Source of the DNA: Marinobacter sp. CHS3-4
GTDB lineage: Bacteria > Pseudomonadota > Gammaproteobacteria > Pseudomonadales > Oleiphilaceae
Assembly (NCBI RefSeq): GCF_030053415.1
Contig: NZ_JASGBJ010000001.1
Coordinates: forward strand, 62,001 to 126,000
Direction: 5' to 3'
Length of the DNA: 64,000 bases
Numbering within the stretch: the stretch's first letter is position 1; every line of letters begins with the position of its first letter. The position numbers were made by a program, and so were the translations under genes. Below are positions 18,783 through 27,192 of the stretch, piece after piece. A model generated the notes under the pieces. It saw only the letters and a list, made by a program, of their open reading frames with translations. It was not told the origin of the DNA and did no database searches.

Positions 18783-20225
18783 TCAGGCGGCTACAATTGC
18801 GTACTCGTGGTTGTGAGGCTCAATCAGAACACCGTGAAGTGCGACGATGGCCTTCTCGTAATCATCCTCATCTACCACGAACTGCATATCCACCTGACGC
18901 ATACACTGATGCATGGCCAGGATGCTGATATCTTCATCCGCCAGCGATTTTACAGAGCGGGCGAGAATGCCAGGCACTTTCATATCGCTGCCAATGGCTG
19001 AAACCAGTGCCACCTTGCGAGTGTTGATCTCAGCGTTGGGGAATTCCTCTTTCAACATCTTCACCACTCGCTTGACGTGCTTCAGCGTGCTGTCCACGTA
19101 GTGGGTGATGGTGTTGGCATTGGTATCCTTTGACACAAATCGCACCTTGTAGCGACTCAGTACATCCAGGATGCGCCTGTCAGAGCCAGGCTCGCCCTGC
19201 ATATCCTGATCAAATACTTCGATCGCAAAGATGCCCTTCGCGCCGGCGATGATTTCCACCTGAGGCTTCTCACTCACGTAGTCGGCGGTAATCAAGGTGC
19301 CTGTGTGCTCCGGCTCAAACGTGTTCATCACGCGCAGTGGCACCTCTTTCTGCCGCAGTCCTTTACCGGCCTTGGGGTGGATCGCCTCCATACCGAGATT
19401 GGCCAGTTGGTCAGCAACGTCGTAATTCGTACGTCCCAGAGGCACGACCTTGTCAGCGCCCACGATCTTGGGATCTGCCGAACTCAGGTGGTATTCCTTG
19501 TGGATAATGGCTTCGCATGCGTCCGTAATCACCGCCACCCGGCTGAAGGTCATTTCGCTGTAACCACGATCGAAAGTCCGCATCAGGCCTTCCTGACACT
19601 GGGCATAGCCAGTCACGATCGGGAGTTCGCGGGTAAGGTCTACCGCGTCAAAAGCCTGCTTGAGCTTTTCATCCAGTGGCAGAAGTTCAGCATCTCGCCA
19701 ACCGGTCAGATCCACAAAACGAGCGTTGATGCCTTCCTGCTGGAGTTTCAGTGCTGTGTTGAACGCACTGTGTGCCTCACCAATACCGGCCAGCATTTCA
19801 CGGACAGTCAGCAGGTGCTCTTCCAGCTGGAACTGCCCGTAGGAGCAAAGCCGCTGCAGGTCAATCAGGCAACCACGAACGCCTTCAATGCGGTCGGTAA
19901 TGAACTGGTCTGCCTGCTGCTTCAACATGGGATCCTGGAACAGTTCGCTGTTCTTGTCGGTCAGGAACTTGACCAGCTTGGTGAGGTCATCGCCCCAGGC
20001 CCAATCGGATTCAGCATCGGCAAACAGGGCATAAACACCGGGTTCGCCGGTTTTCTTGTGCTCCAGAAGTTCGTCGGTGACGCCACCGTAAGCCGAGACC
20101 ACAAAGATTCGCTGGTACAGATCGTCTTTTTCACGGTCACCGATGATGATGTTATCGCGGACCGCCTCGTAGTTACTCATTGAGGTGCCGCCGATTTTCT
20201 CCACGGTGTGCTGTTGGCTGCTCAT
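18783..20225 (-). CDS. ask: Ectoine-pathway aspartate kinase (Ask_Ect)
   Basis: 480 residues from the ATG at 20225 (GGAAAG just upstream). It phosphorylates aspartate, the first step toward aspartate semialdehyde and ectoine. The N-terminus reads VEKIGGTSMSNYEAVRDNI, and two ACT domains follow the kinase core. It belongs to the Ask_Ect subgroup, typically found with ectABC and less feedback-inhibited, rather than LysC type. It lies behind ectA with no ectB or ectC between them. A hairpin-like AAAACAC/GTGTTTT pair at 20264-20286 lies between ectA and ask and may cause partial termination. Confidence 0.9.
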   Translation of the reverse strand: MSSQQHTVEKIGGTSMSNYEAVRDNIIIGDREKDDLYQRIFVVSAYGGVTDELLEHKKTGEPGVYALFADAESDWAWGDDLTKLVKFLTDKNSELFQDPMLKQQADQFITDRIEGVRGCLIDLQRLCSYGQFQLEEHLLTVREMLAGIGEAHSAFNTALKLQQEGINARFVDLTGWRDAELLPLDEKLKQAFDAVDLTRELPIVTGYAQCQEGLMRTFDRGYSEMTFSRVAVITDACEAIIHKEYHLSSADPKIVGADKVVPLGRTNYDVADQLANLGMEAIHPKAGKGLRQKEVPLRVMNTFEPEHTGTLITADYVSEKPQVEIIAGAKGIFAIEVFDQDMQGEPGSDRRILDVLSRYKVRFVSKDTNANTITHYVDSTLKHVKRVVKMLKEEFPNAEINTRKVALVSAIGSDMKVPGILARSVKSLADEDISILAMHQCMRQVDMQFVVDEDDYEKAIVALHGVLIEPHNHEYAIVAA

Positions 20226-20323
20226 AATCTTTCCATCAGTATCTTTGATCTTTGCAGAAGTCGAAAACACCGTTTTACCGTGTTTTTGTCTGCTGAGTTT
20301 AGCATTTCTATACGGGGTAACGC

Positions 20324-20839
20324 TTAGGCCGGTTTGGTAAACGGACCGATCCGGAGTAAAAACTCGGAGTCGTGGTGGCCACCAAAATGAGCCTCTTTTT
20401 CAAAGTGCTCGTGGTAGGTCAGTTCGGCCCCCATATCCCGGGCGAAAGATCGGAACAAGGCCCAGGATGCTTCGTTATCCTCGGTAATGGTGGTCTCCAT
20501 GTGAGTCACATCGCGACAGGCATCGCGGGCCACAATGTCTTTCAGCATTCTCTTGGCCAGACCTGCACCGCGACCCCGTGCATGAACGGCCACCTGCCAC
20601 ACAAAAACAGTCTCCGGTTGTTGGGGCGGGATATAACCGGATATGAAACCAACCAGATCGCCGTCTTTCTCAGCCGCAACGCCAGTTGCAGCAAAGTGGC
20701 TGCACTGCAGCAGGTTGCAGTAAATGGAATTGGGGTCCAGCGGTGGGCACTCAGCCACCAGCTGATGCAGTCGATAGCCATCGTCCTTGACCGGTGGGCG
20801 TAAAACGATGGCGGTGGTATTCGAGCTGTCTGAGGTCAT
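20324..20839 (-). CDS. ectA: L-2,4-diaminobutyrate N-gamma-acetyltransferase
   Basis: 171 residues, a GNAT-fold protein. It acetylates diaminobutyrate, the second committed step of ectoine synthesis. Family marks are LRPPVKDDGYRLHQLVAECPPLDPNSIYCNLL at the N-terminus, the acetyl-CoA loop HARGRGAGLAKRML, and METTITEDNEAS. The next gene is ask, 98 bp downstream. A strong sigma-70-like promoter lies 35 bp upstream of the ATG. ectB and ectC are not in this window. Confidence 0.92.
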   Translation of the reverse strand: MTSDSSNTTAIVLRPPVKDDGYRLHQLVAECPPLDPNSIYCNLLQCSHFAATGVAAEKDGDLVGFISGYIPPQQPETVFVWQVAVHARGRGAGLAKRMLKDIVARDACRDVTHMETTITEDNEASWALFRSFARDMGAELTYHEHFEKEAHFGGHHDSEFLLRIGPFTKPA

Positions 20840-20873
20840 GTCGTGATTGGATCGCTGTAAAAGTTAGGGGAGA

Positions 20874-20901
20874 ATTATATAGACCACAAAATATTTATCA
20901 A
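20874..20901 (-). promoter_or_regulatory. ectA promoter
   Basis: On the minus strand, -35 TTGATA (20901-20896), a 16-base spacer, and a perfect -10 TATAAT (20879-20874). Transcription should start near 20867, giving a leader of about 28 bases before the ectA ATG. The upstream region is AT-rich, unlike its surroundings. Confidence 0.75.
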
Positions 20902-20986
20902 GTGAGGCCCACGTCCGCTCATTCCGGTATCAGTGTCTATTATCAGAATAGACCGGCCTGTACCGTTTTCCAGAAAAGATGATGTT

Positions 20987-21934
20987 TTACTGGCGAGGAA
21001 AGCGAACATCCGCCGAATTCAAGGAGGTGCCGGAACTCAGTCGATTCCGGTAGGAGATTGCAGCCGGCGATCCTGCGGGCCAAAGCTGATCAAACATCGT
21101 CAGCCACGCCTGCAGGTCGAAAGCCACGGGTAACAACGATATGTGAAGGCCAAGATGCTCAATGGCGCCAATGATGGGGCGATCCGGTGCCTCAAGCGCC
21201 AGCCTGGTTACCAGGCCAGCTGGGTCAGATTGCAAATTACCCATGCCCGACGCCCCGTTGTTGGCCACAGCCCTTGGCCTGCCAGCGGCCTGCCCCGACC
21301 ACAGCACTGGCAGGCAGGTGTGGGTACAGGTTATGACATCGGCATCGCATTGACCGAACCAGTCATCCAGCTCTGACGCATTCCCTTCCGCAAAGGCTTC
21401 GTAGGCCAGCCCCCAACCCGCCAGAGACTCAGGGTCGCCATGAAGCACCAGAATCTTTAGGCCTCCAAATATCAAGCAGCGATATCTCGGCAAATCTGTC
21501 AGTCTGGACTGGATATCCGGATGCCGACTGGCCACTTCCTGAAGACGCTCCATCATCAAATTGGAACGCTCGACCACCCCCTGATCCACAAAATCGGGGT
21601 AGGCGCAGCCGCATCCGGCGCCGTCATTGGGGTTCGCCAGCTCATAATCCACATTACCCAGGCTGACCCGATGCTTCAGCACCCGCTCGTTCACTTCGCG
21701 AAAAAGGGAGTCACTGGCGTTAAACCAGTTGAAGTCACCATTGAACACCAACGCCACCGAGCGACCCTGACTTTCCTCCTCCTGCGCCATTCGCTCGATT
21801 TCATCCAGTGCGCAGAGGTTGCCGTAGAGCCCGCCGATCACGTATAGCACGTCGGCATGCACTGACTCTGGTTCCGAGCAGAGTGTTTCAGGATTGTAGC
21901 GATAAGCCAGTGGGCAACTTCGGCCTTCAGACAT
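20987..21934 (-). CDS. Metallophosphoesterase-like protein
   Basis: 315 residues. The motif order suggests the calcineurin-like phosphoesterase fold: IGGLYGN (where GDxxG is usual), FNGDFNW, GNVD (where GNHD is usual), LHGD and CTHTC near the C-terminal side. The first motif lacks its Asp and GNHD is changed, so activity cannot be assumed. The true start is taken as the ATG at 21934, just after GAGAGACTCAAG. It follows the symporter by 25 bp on the same strand, so they are probably co-transcribed. Substrate is unknown. Confidence 0.6.
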   Translation of the reverse strand: MSEGRSCPLAYRYNPETLCSEPESVHADVLYVIGGLYGNLCALDEIERMAQEEESQGRSVALVFNGDFNWFNASDSLFREVNERVLKHRVSLGNVDYELANPNDGAGCGCAYPDFVDQGVVERSNLMMERLQEVASRHPDIQSRLTDLPRYRCLIFGGLKILVLHGDPESLAGWGLAYEAFAEGNASELDDWFGQCDADVITCTHTCLPVLWSGQAAGRPRAVANNGASGMGNLQSDPAGLVTRLALEAPDRPIIGAIEHLGLHISLLPVAFDLQAWLTMFDQLWPAGSPAAISYRNRLSSGTSLNSADVRFPRQ

Positions 21935-21959
21935 CTTGAGTCTCTCAATAGGTGTGCGT

Positions 21960-23363
21960 TTATGCTTCGCCTGCGGCCATCGAACGCCCTGACACACGCC
22001 GCATCACCAAGGGTACAAAGAAACCGGCTGTACAGATCAGGAAGCCGTAGGCATTGACCCCCAGCAGCATGGCGTACTTTCCTTCACCAATGGCCCAGCT
22101 TGCCGGAATCAGGCCCGCGGCCAGCAAGACCCCGAGAGCCAGGCCGGTCCAAAAGCTGAGATGAAAACTCCAGGGCGACCAGCGGGTAAATCCGTAGAAC
22201 AGGAACACCGGCGCCAAACCCATCACCATCGTGCCGGAGATGGTGGTGGCCTTGAGGATATCGGTACCCGCAAACATCGGCAGATTACCCAGCAGCGCAA
22301 ATACGATCATAATGATCGCGCCCACACGCACACTTGGCAGGCGGTCTTTTGCACGCTTGGCCAGTTGCGGCAGATCCACCGCCAACGACTTGGCAAGGGA
22401 GCTGAACGTCGAATCCAGCGTGGATCCTGCGGAGGTCATCATCACCACACTCATAAAGAACAGTGCCGCCAGGCCCAGCGACTGGCCGACAGCCGCCGGC
22501 GCATTGCCCATGGCTTCAATGCCGTTCAGGCGCGCATGCACGCCCACCAGACTGAAGATGAACACCGCCACGAACCCGAGCAGACCCGCCACCACAAAGC
22601 TCTTGAGCATGGTTTTTTCTTTGTTCACAAAGCCACGATCGGTCAGTACAGGGTCGTGGAAGGGGTAGCTGAACATCTGCAAAAGGGCGACCAGTAACAG
22701 GTCAAATCCGGCATCGAGCCTGAATTCACCATTGCTCAGCAATGCACTGGTGTCGTTCGCTGGCACGATCAGAAACAGTACAGCGCCCACAAAGAACACA
22801 AACACCACGGCCTGAATCACATCGGTGAAAATCGACGACCGCAAGCCGCCTTTCAGGCTATAGGCAAGCGTAAACACGGTGAACAGCATTGCTGCAGAAT
22901 AATATTCCCACTCGCCCGGCAATCCGAAATAGCCACCCACCACAGCGGTGTTACTCCAGACTTCGTTGTACAGACGAATCAGAATCGCCGCCGCAAAGGC
23001 CAGGCCGGCAAGCCGGCCAAAACGCGACGTCAGAAAATCCTGCAGGCTTCTGGCGCCGGTTTGCGTGCGAATCAGGTAGATGATGTACCCCGCCACCGGA
23101 ATCGACAGCCAGTAGCTGGCATAAGCCAGACCACCGGTCACGCCGTAGGCAGCGCCCAGGTTCGCCGCATTGGTCACCGACTTGGCAAAGATCCAGCTTA
23201 TAAAAATACTGGCAGTGAGTGACCACTGACCTACCGGGTTGCCCTGATCATCCGCACCTTTGTAGAACGAGTTGGCGTTCTTGCTCTTGGGCGACAGCAG
23301 GTACATCACCACGCCGTAGACCACCAGGAATCCCCAGAACAGGGAGGCTTCCGTGAAATTCAT
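21960..23363 (-). CDS. Sodium:solute symporter (SSS family)
   Basis: 467 residues with about 13 membrane helices in the LeuT-like SSS pattern. Visible signatures include the SWIFAKSVTNAANLGAAYG segment near residue 55 and the ...AGSTLDSTFSSLAK... segment near residue 320. The substrate cannot be read from sequence. It sits between a radical SAM gene and a metallophosphoesterase-like gene on the same strand, but a 418-bp spacer with two hairpins precedes it. AGAGGAA is upstream of the ATG. Confidence 0.82.
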   Translation of the reverse strand: MNFTEASLFWGFLVVYGVVMYLLSPKSKNANSFYKGADDQGNPVGQWSLTASIFISWIFAKSVTNAANLGAAYGVTGGLAYASYWLSIPVAGYIIYLIRTQTGARSLQDFLTSRFGRLAGLAFAAAILIRLYNEVWSNTAVVGGYFGLPGEWEYYSAAMLFTVFTLAYSLKGGLRSSIFTDVIQAVVFVFFVGAVLFLIVPANDTSALLSNGEFRLDAGFDLLLVALLQMFSYPFHDPVLTDRGFVNKEKTMLKSFVVAGLLGFVAVFIFSLVGVHARLNGIEAMGNAPAAVGQSLGLAALFFMSVVMMTSAGSTLDSTFSSLAKSLAVDLPQLAKRAKDRLPSVRVGAIIMIVFALLGNLPMFAGTDILKATTISGTMVMGLAPVFLFYGFTRWSPWSFHLSFWTGLALGVLLAAGLIPASWAIGEGKYAMLLGVNAYGFLICTAGFFVPLVMRRVSGRSMAAGEA

Positions 23364-23440
23364 TGTTTTGGTTTCCTCTTCTTTTTTGTTCCGGGGTTTG
23401 CTTGGTTACTGCTAGCTTGGGAGTTCCGGGTCGATGGATC

Positions 23441-23521
23441 GGGTGTCAAAAAACCGCTTACGAGCCCATCCATGGGGGCTTGAGGCGCGCCTTCCCTGGC
23501 GCGCCACATTTTTTGACACCC
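23441..23521. repeat. Long inverted repeat 1 with inner palindromic hairpin
   Basis: Outer arms 23441-23453 and 23509-23521 are exact complements (GGGTGTCAAAAAA), with weaker complementarity extending outward on both sides. Inside, GGCGCGCC at 23484-23491 and again at 23498-23505 forms an 8-bp hairpin with a 6-base loop, and an AGCCC/GGGGCT pair lies beside it. The run of T after the second arm could also terminate transcripts. It looks like a family of dispersed intergenic repeats, but I cannot count copies from this window. Confidence 0.7.
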
Positions 23522-23650
23522 AATCCACCGCCCCTTGCTTAACCTCTCCCTATGCCGTCCCCGGCTATACAGGCGCCTTCAAAACGCCATTAAGTCTTTT
23601 GTCTTTTGCCGTGTGTCTTCAACCAACGAATAGCACTGGCTTACCGCGGT

Positions 23651-23737
23651 CTGGGGATGGGGGTTTATTTCCGCCAGGAAAAAGGTGTCTGAGCGAAGCG
23701 AGTTCTTTTTCCCAAGGAAATAAACCCCCATCCCCAG
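23651..23737. repeat. Long inverted repeat 2 (22-bp perfect arms)
   Basis: Arms 23651-23672 and 23716-23737 are perfectly complementary over 22 bp. The inner part adds a second stem (GGAAAAAG with CTTTTTCC) around GAGCGAAGCGAG. The whole would fold into a hairpin of about 87 bases. No transposase or target-site duplication is visible. Confidence 0.75.
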
Positions 23738-23781
23738 GCCGCCAACCCCCAGCAACCAGTCCTACAAGGCCCCCACCAAAA

Positions 23782-24744
23782 CTAGGAAGGCGCCGAACAA
23801 CTCGCCCCAAAGCGATAACAGGCAAAACACCGGTGATGCCGCAACATAATCCGCTCGTCCATGCTCTCGGCCAACGTGCCGCCAAGGTCATACTGCGGAT
23901 CGTCGTCCACCAGCGTGCAGGCATAAACCCGCACCTGGTCATCCCGTTTCACCAGCATTCGCGTGTAGGTACACATGAAATGCGACCGCGATTCTCTGGT
24001 CGGATACTTCTCCATGCAGCCTTCGGTAATCTCCGGGCTGCCGTCTTCAGAGCCGGGCGTGCCCAGATCAGGAAACGCGGTGAAGGCCAGTGTCTCCGGG
24101 ATACCCCACTCGCGGAAGATGTCGCGGAATTTCGCTTCCACTTCCGCGGGGATCTCGTTCTGATCAGTCTGCCGCGCAATGGAGACTTCAAAGCCCTGAT
24201 CCACCAGCCAGCGGATGCCTTCCAGCGCCTTATCGAAACTTCCTTCGCCACGATCCACGTCGTGTCGGGCGCGATCCGGGAAATCCAGGCTCACCCGCCA
24301 ATGGATCGGAAAGGGATTGTCCAGCAAGGGTGTGACCTGGTGCTTGCGCTTCAACAAGGGATCGGTGGCGTTGGTCAGCACAAAACAGGGCCGGTGCTGA
24401 CTGGCGTAATTCAGGATGTTGACAAAATCCCGTATCACGAACGGCTCGCCGCCGGTGAACGAGAACTGCTCCACGCCCATGTCCAGCGCTTCATGAATGA
24501 AAGGTTTCACATCACTCAACTTCATACCCGGAATACGGCCGTCACCCGGATGCGAGCCCTCCAGACAGAAGGGGCAGGCCAGGTTGCAGGCGGTGCCGGT
24601 ATGAATCCAGAGCTCTTTCAGCTTGTCGGAATCGATGTAACCACGCGGGTCGCCGTTGCGGGTATGCGTCCAGCTATCGCGGGCCCTCGGTTCCAGAACT
24701 TCCACCGTCGGTATGCGCTTTTCTGCCGTTTGGGTCAGGGGCAT
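23782..24744 (-). CDS. Radical SAM protein with C-terminal Cys cluster (SPASM/twitch-like)
   Basis: 320 residues. The SAM iron-sulfur motif CNLACPFC is at 53-60 (CxxxCxxC), followed by FTGGEPF for SAM binding. Additional cysteines near the end (CTYTR, YACTLV, RCFACYRFGASC) suggest an auxiliary iron-sulfur cluster. Such enzymes modify peptides or small molecules by radical chemistry; no precursor peptide is evident close by. GGAG precedes the ATG by six bases. It lies 33 bp behind the TVP38-reductase fusion and should share its ECF-type promoter. The reaction is unknown. Confidence 0.82.
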   Translation of the reverse strand: MPLTQTAEKRIPTVEVLEPRARDSWTHTRNGDPRGYIDSDKLKELWIHTGTACNLACPFCLEGSHPGDGRIPGMKLSDVKPFIHEALDMGVEQFSFTGGEPFVIRDFVNILNYASQHRPCFVLTNATDPLLKRKHQVTPLLDNPFPIHWRVSLDFPDRARHDVDRGEGSFDKALEGIRWLVDQGFEVSIARQTDQNEIPAEVEAKFRDIFREWGIPETLAFTAFPDLGTPGSEDGSPEITEGCMEKYPTRESRSHFMCTYTRMLVKRDDQVRVYACTLVDDDPQYDLGGTLAESMDERIMLRHHRCFACYRFGASCSAPS

Positions 24745-24777
24745 AGATGCTCCGTTAATTCGTCAATTCAGTCATTT

Positions 24778-26967
24778 TCAGGTTGTACGTTCGATTGCCG
24801 ATTCCCGGTCAGCCCGGCCGCCACGCTGCCAGGCGTGCAGCTTTTCCAGCAGCCGGAGAATGCCCTGCGGGGCGTTGGCGCGCTTCCATTCACCCGCGGC
24901 GAACTTCGCCGACTCGTTCCAGGTCGGATAGGGGTGAATGGTACCGAGGATCTTGTTCAGACCCAGACCGTGCTTCATGGCCAGGGTAAATTCCGCCAGA
25001 ATCTCGCCTGCATGGGTACCGACAACCACCGCCCCCAGAATCTTGTCTTTGCCGGGCGGGGTCAGCACTTTGATGAAACCATAGTCCTCGCTTTCGGCAA
25101 TGGCGCGGTCCAGATCGTCCAGACCGTATTTGGTAACTTCATAGGCCACGCCCTTTTCCTGGGCTTCTGCCTCACTCAGCCCGACACGAGCCACTTCTGG
25201 AGAGGTGAAGGTCACCCAGGGCATCACCCGATAGTCCACCGCAAACCGTTTGAACTGGCCGAACAGTCCGTTCACTGCCGCATACCACGCCTGATGCGCC
25301 GCCGCGTGGGTAAACTGGTAAGGTCCGGCCACATCGCCGCAGGCAAAGATATTGGGGAACCGCAGGCTCATGTCTTCTTCCACCGGTACCGTGCCGTTGC
25401 GCAGGGTTTCAATGCCGATTTTGTCTAGGCCCAGGCCTTCTGTGCGCGCCGCGCGACCTACGGCGACCAGCACCCGATCAAAAGCGATTCGAACCCGCTC
25501 GCCGTTGTGATCGCAGTAAACCACTTTTTCATCATTCTCAATCGCAAATTCTTTCGCCGCGTGCTTGAGGCGCACGTCGATACCATCTTCCTCAAACCGC
25601 GCCCGAATCAGTTCCGACACATCGGTGTCTTCCTTGGCCAGCAGGCGATCGCCCATTTCCACCTGAGTGACCTGACTGCCCAGCCGTTGGAACGCATGCG
25701 CGAGCTCTGATCCAATCGGGCCGCCACCCAACACCAGCAAGCGCTCTGGCTGTTCCTCAAGATCCCACAGATTGTCCGATGTCAGCGGCTCCATGTCCGC
25801 TAACCCGGGAATCGGCGGTACTGCCGGTTTGCCGCCGGTTGCCACCACAATGCTCTTTGCCGTCAGGCGCTCGGTGCGGCCATCGTTATGAACCACTTCC
25901 AGCTCCCAGGGAGATACGAAACTGGCGGTGCCAGAGATGCAGTCCACGCCCAGGCTGCGGTAACGTTCGGGCGAATCGTGGGGCTCTACTTTGGCAATGA
26001 CTTCCTTCACCCGACCCATGATCTTGGCAAAGGAGCCTTTAACCGGTACCGATTCCAGACCATAGCGGTTGCCATGGCGCATGGTGTCCGCCGCCTTGGC
26101 ACTGCGAATCAGCGCCTTGGAGGGTACACAGCCGGTATTCAGGCAGTCGCCGCCCATTTTGTCGCGCTCGATCAACGCCACCTTCGCCTTGACGGCTGCC
26201 GCGATGTAGGCGGACACCAGTCCGGCTGAGCCGCCGCCGATCACCAGCAGGTTGTAGTCAAACGAGCTGGGTTTCTGCCAACCGGCATAGACCCGACGCT
26301 TGCGGATAAAGCCAACAATGAACTTGGCGATCAGCGGGAACAGCCCAAGCAGGGCAAACGACAGCAGCAGATCTGCAGAGAGAATATCTCCAGTCGATTC
26401 AATCTGGGCAAGCTGGGTACCGGCGTTCACATACACAAAGGTGCCTGGCAGCATCGCTGCCCAGCTTACCAGCGCGTAGGTTTTCAGCTTCATCGCCGTC
26501 AGGCCCATGGCCAGATTGATCAGAAAGAAGGGAAACACTGGCACCAGCCGCAAGGTGGCGAGATAGAACGCCCCGTCTTTCTGGATGCCACGGTCCATTT
26601 TCGCCACGGTTTCGGCGTACTTGTTTTTCAAGGTGTCCCGCATCAGAAACCGGGCCACAAGAAAAGCCAGTGATGCACCAATGGTCGACGCCACAGACAC
26701 CGCCATCAAACCGTAGATATTGCCGAAAAAGGCACCGCCCGCCAGCGTCATGATCGCGGCGCCCGGCAACGAGAGCGCGGTAACGATCACATAAATACCC
26801 GCGAAACCGAGGACGGCGACCAGCAGGTTCTGGCTGATCCACTGCTCAAGCGATGACTGGTTCTTTTGCAGGTTCTCCAGAGTCAGCAGTTCCGGACCGC
26901 CAAAACCGATGAAAAGCGCCACTACCGCGCCGATCAGAAGCAGAAGAATGAGCTTTTTTAGGTTCAT
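24778..26967 (-). CDS. TVP38/DedA-type membrane domain fused to flavin disulfide reductase
   Basis: 729 residues in two parts. Residues 1-230 are a SNARE-associated/TVP38-type membrane domain with about six helices. Residues ~240-729 are a pyridine-nucleotide disulfide oxidoreductase: FAD motif GGGSAG (~245), redox pair CLNTGC (C275/C280) and the C-terminal HPYPTWNE catalytic His-Glu. It resembles mercuric reductase or dihydrolipoamide dehydrogenase but lacks the N-terminal HMA and C-terminal CC of MerA. The electron acceptor is unknown. It is first in a probable operon with the radical SAM gene. ATG 26967 is chosen; ATG 26979 is also possible. Confidence 0.85.
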   Translation of the reverse strand: MNLKKLILLLLIGAVVALFIGFGGPELLTLENLQKNQSSLEQWISQNLLVAVLGFAGIYVIVTALSLPGAAIMTLAGGAFFGNIYGLMAVSVASTIGASLAFLVARFLMRDTLKNKYAETVAKMDRGIQKDGAFYLATLRLVPVFPFFLINLAMGLTAMKLKTYALVSWAAMLPGTFVYVNAGTQLAQIESTGDILSADLLLSFALLGLFPLIAKFIVGFIRKRRVYAGWQKPSSFDYNLLVIGGGSAGLVSAYIAAAVKAKVALIERDKMGGDCLNTGCVPSKALIRSAKAADTMRHGNRYGLESVPVKGSFAKIMGRVKEVIAKVEPHDSPERYRSLGVDCISGTASFVSPWELEVVHNDGRTERLTAKSIVVATGGKPAVPPIPGLADMEPLTSDNLWDLEEQPERLLVLGGGPIGSELAHAFQRLGSQVTQVEMGDRLLAKEDTDVSELIRARFEEDGIDVRLKHAAKEFAIENDEKVVYCDHNGERVRIAFDRVLVAVGRAARTEGLGLDKIGIETLRNGTVPVEEDMSLRFPNIFACGDVAGPYQFTHAAAHQAWYAAVNGLFGQFKRFAVDYRVMPWVTFTSPEVARVGLSEAEAQEKGVAYEVTKYGLDDLDRAIAESEDYGFIKVLTPPGKDKILGAVVVGTHAGEILAEFTLAMKHGLGLNKILGTIHPYPTWNESAKFAAGEWKRANAPQGILRLLEKLHAWQRGGRADRESAIERTT

Positions 26968-27008
26968 AACAAAATCCATTGTTGATAAGAGACACAAGTT
27001 GCTCTGAA

Positions 27009-27035
27009 AGACACGGACAGAGGCTGGATGTTACA
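27009..27035 (-). promoter_or_regulatory. ECF-type promoter box P1 (TVP38-reductase operon)
   Basis: Minus-strand TGTAAC (27035-27030), exactly 15 bases, then GTGTCT (27014-27009). The predicted start of transcription lies ~35 bases before the ATG at 26967. The same arrangement is found before three other gene sets in this window. Confidence 0.65.
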
Positions 27036-27192
27036 CCTCGTTGCGACTAATATTTTTTGAGCGGTTACTCATATATTCGGGAACTATCCATACAAGACAT
27101 GAACATACCATCGGTTAGCTAGCTGCAGATGTCCAATAACATCTTTATCACGAAGCTCTAAAAACGGCGTCCCGACGGCATAGGTATACGCA

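Larger units (their letters stand above)
23364..23781. other. 418-bp intergenic spacer between radical SAM and symporter genes
   Basis: No gene is convincing here. It holds two long inverted repeats (23441-23521 and 23651-23737), described separately. They are likely intergenic repeat elements or transcript-processing/attenuation structures within the same-strand gene row. I did not find an obvious sigma-70 promoter or the ECF-type box of the neighbouring genes in this spacer. Confidence 0.6.

Noticed and set aside
19305..20183. A 292-codon plus-strand frame opposite the aspartokinase gene
   Set aside because: Antisense to a fully conserved enzyme, no ribosome site and no family resemblance.
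23441..23737. Insertion sequence or MITE remnant
   Set aside because: No transposase fragment and no flanking target-site duplication could be seen; dispersed intergenic repeats are the simpler reading.
23434..25428. A 664-codon open frame on the plus strand opposite the radical SAM and reductase genes
   Set aside because: It begins in the inverted-repeat spacer and runs antisense to two well-supported genes. Its translation has low-complexity, Arg/Pro/Gln-rich character and no recognisable motif. Such long antisense frames are common in GC-rich DNA.
27060..27192. GGAACTAT at ~27080 as an ECF -35 element for the sigma gene
   Set aside because: It resembles a classic ECF -35, but no convincing -10 follows, and a similar GGAACTAT at ~29737 has no gene behind it. 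The TGTAAC-type boxes with fixed spacing are much better supported.
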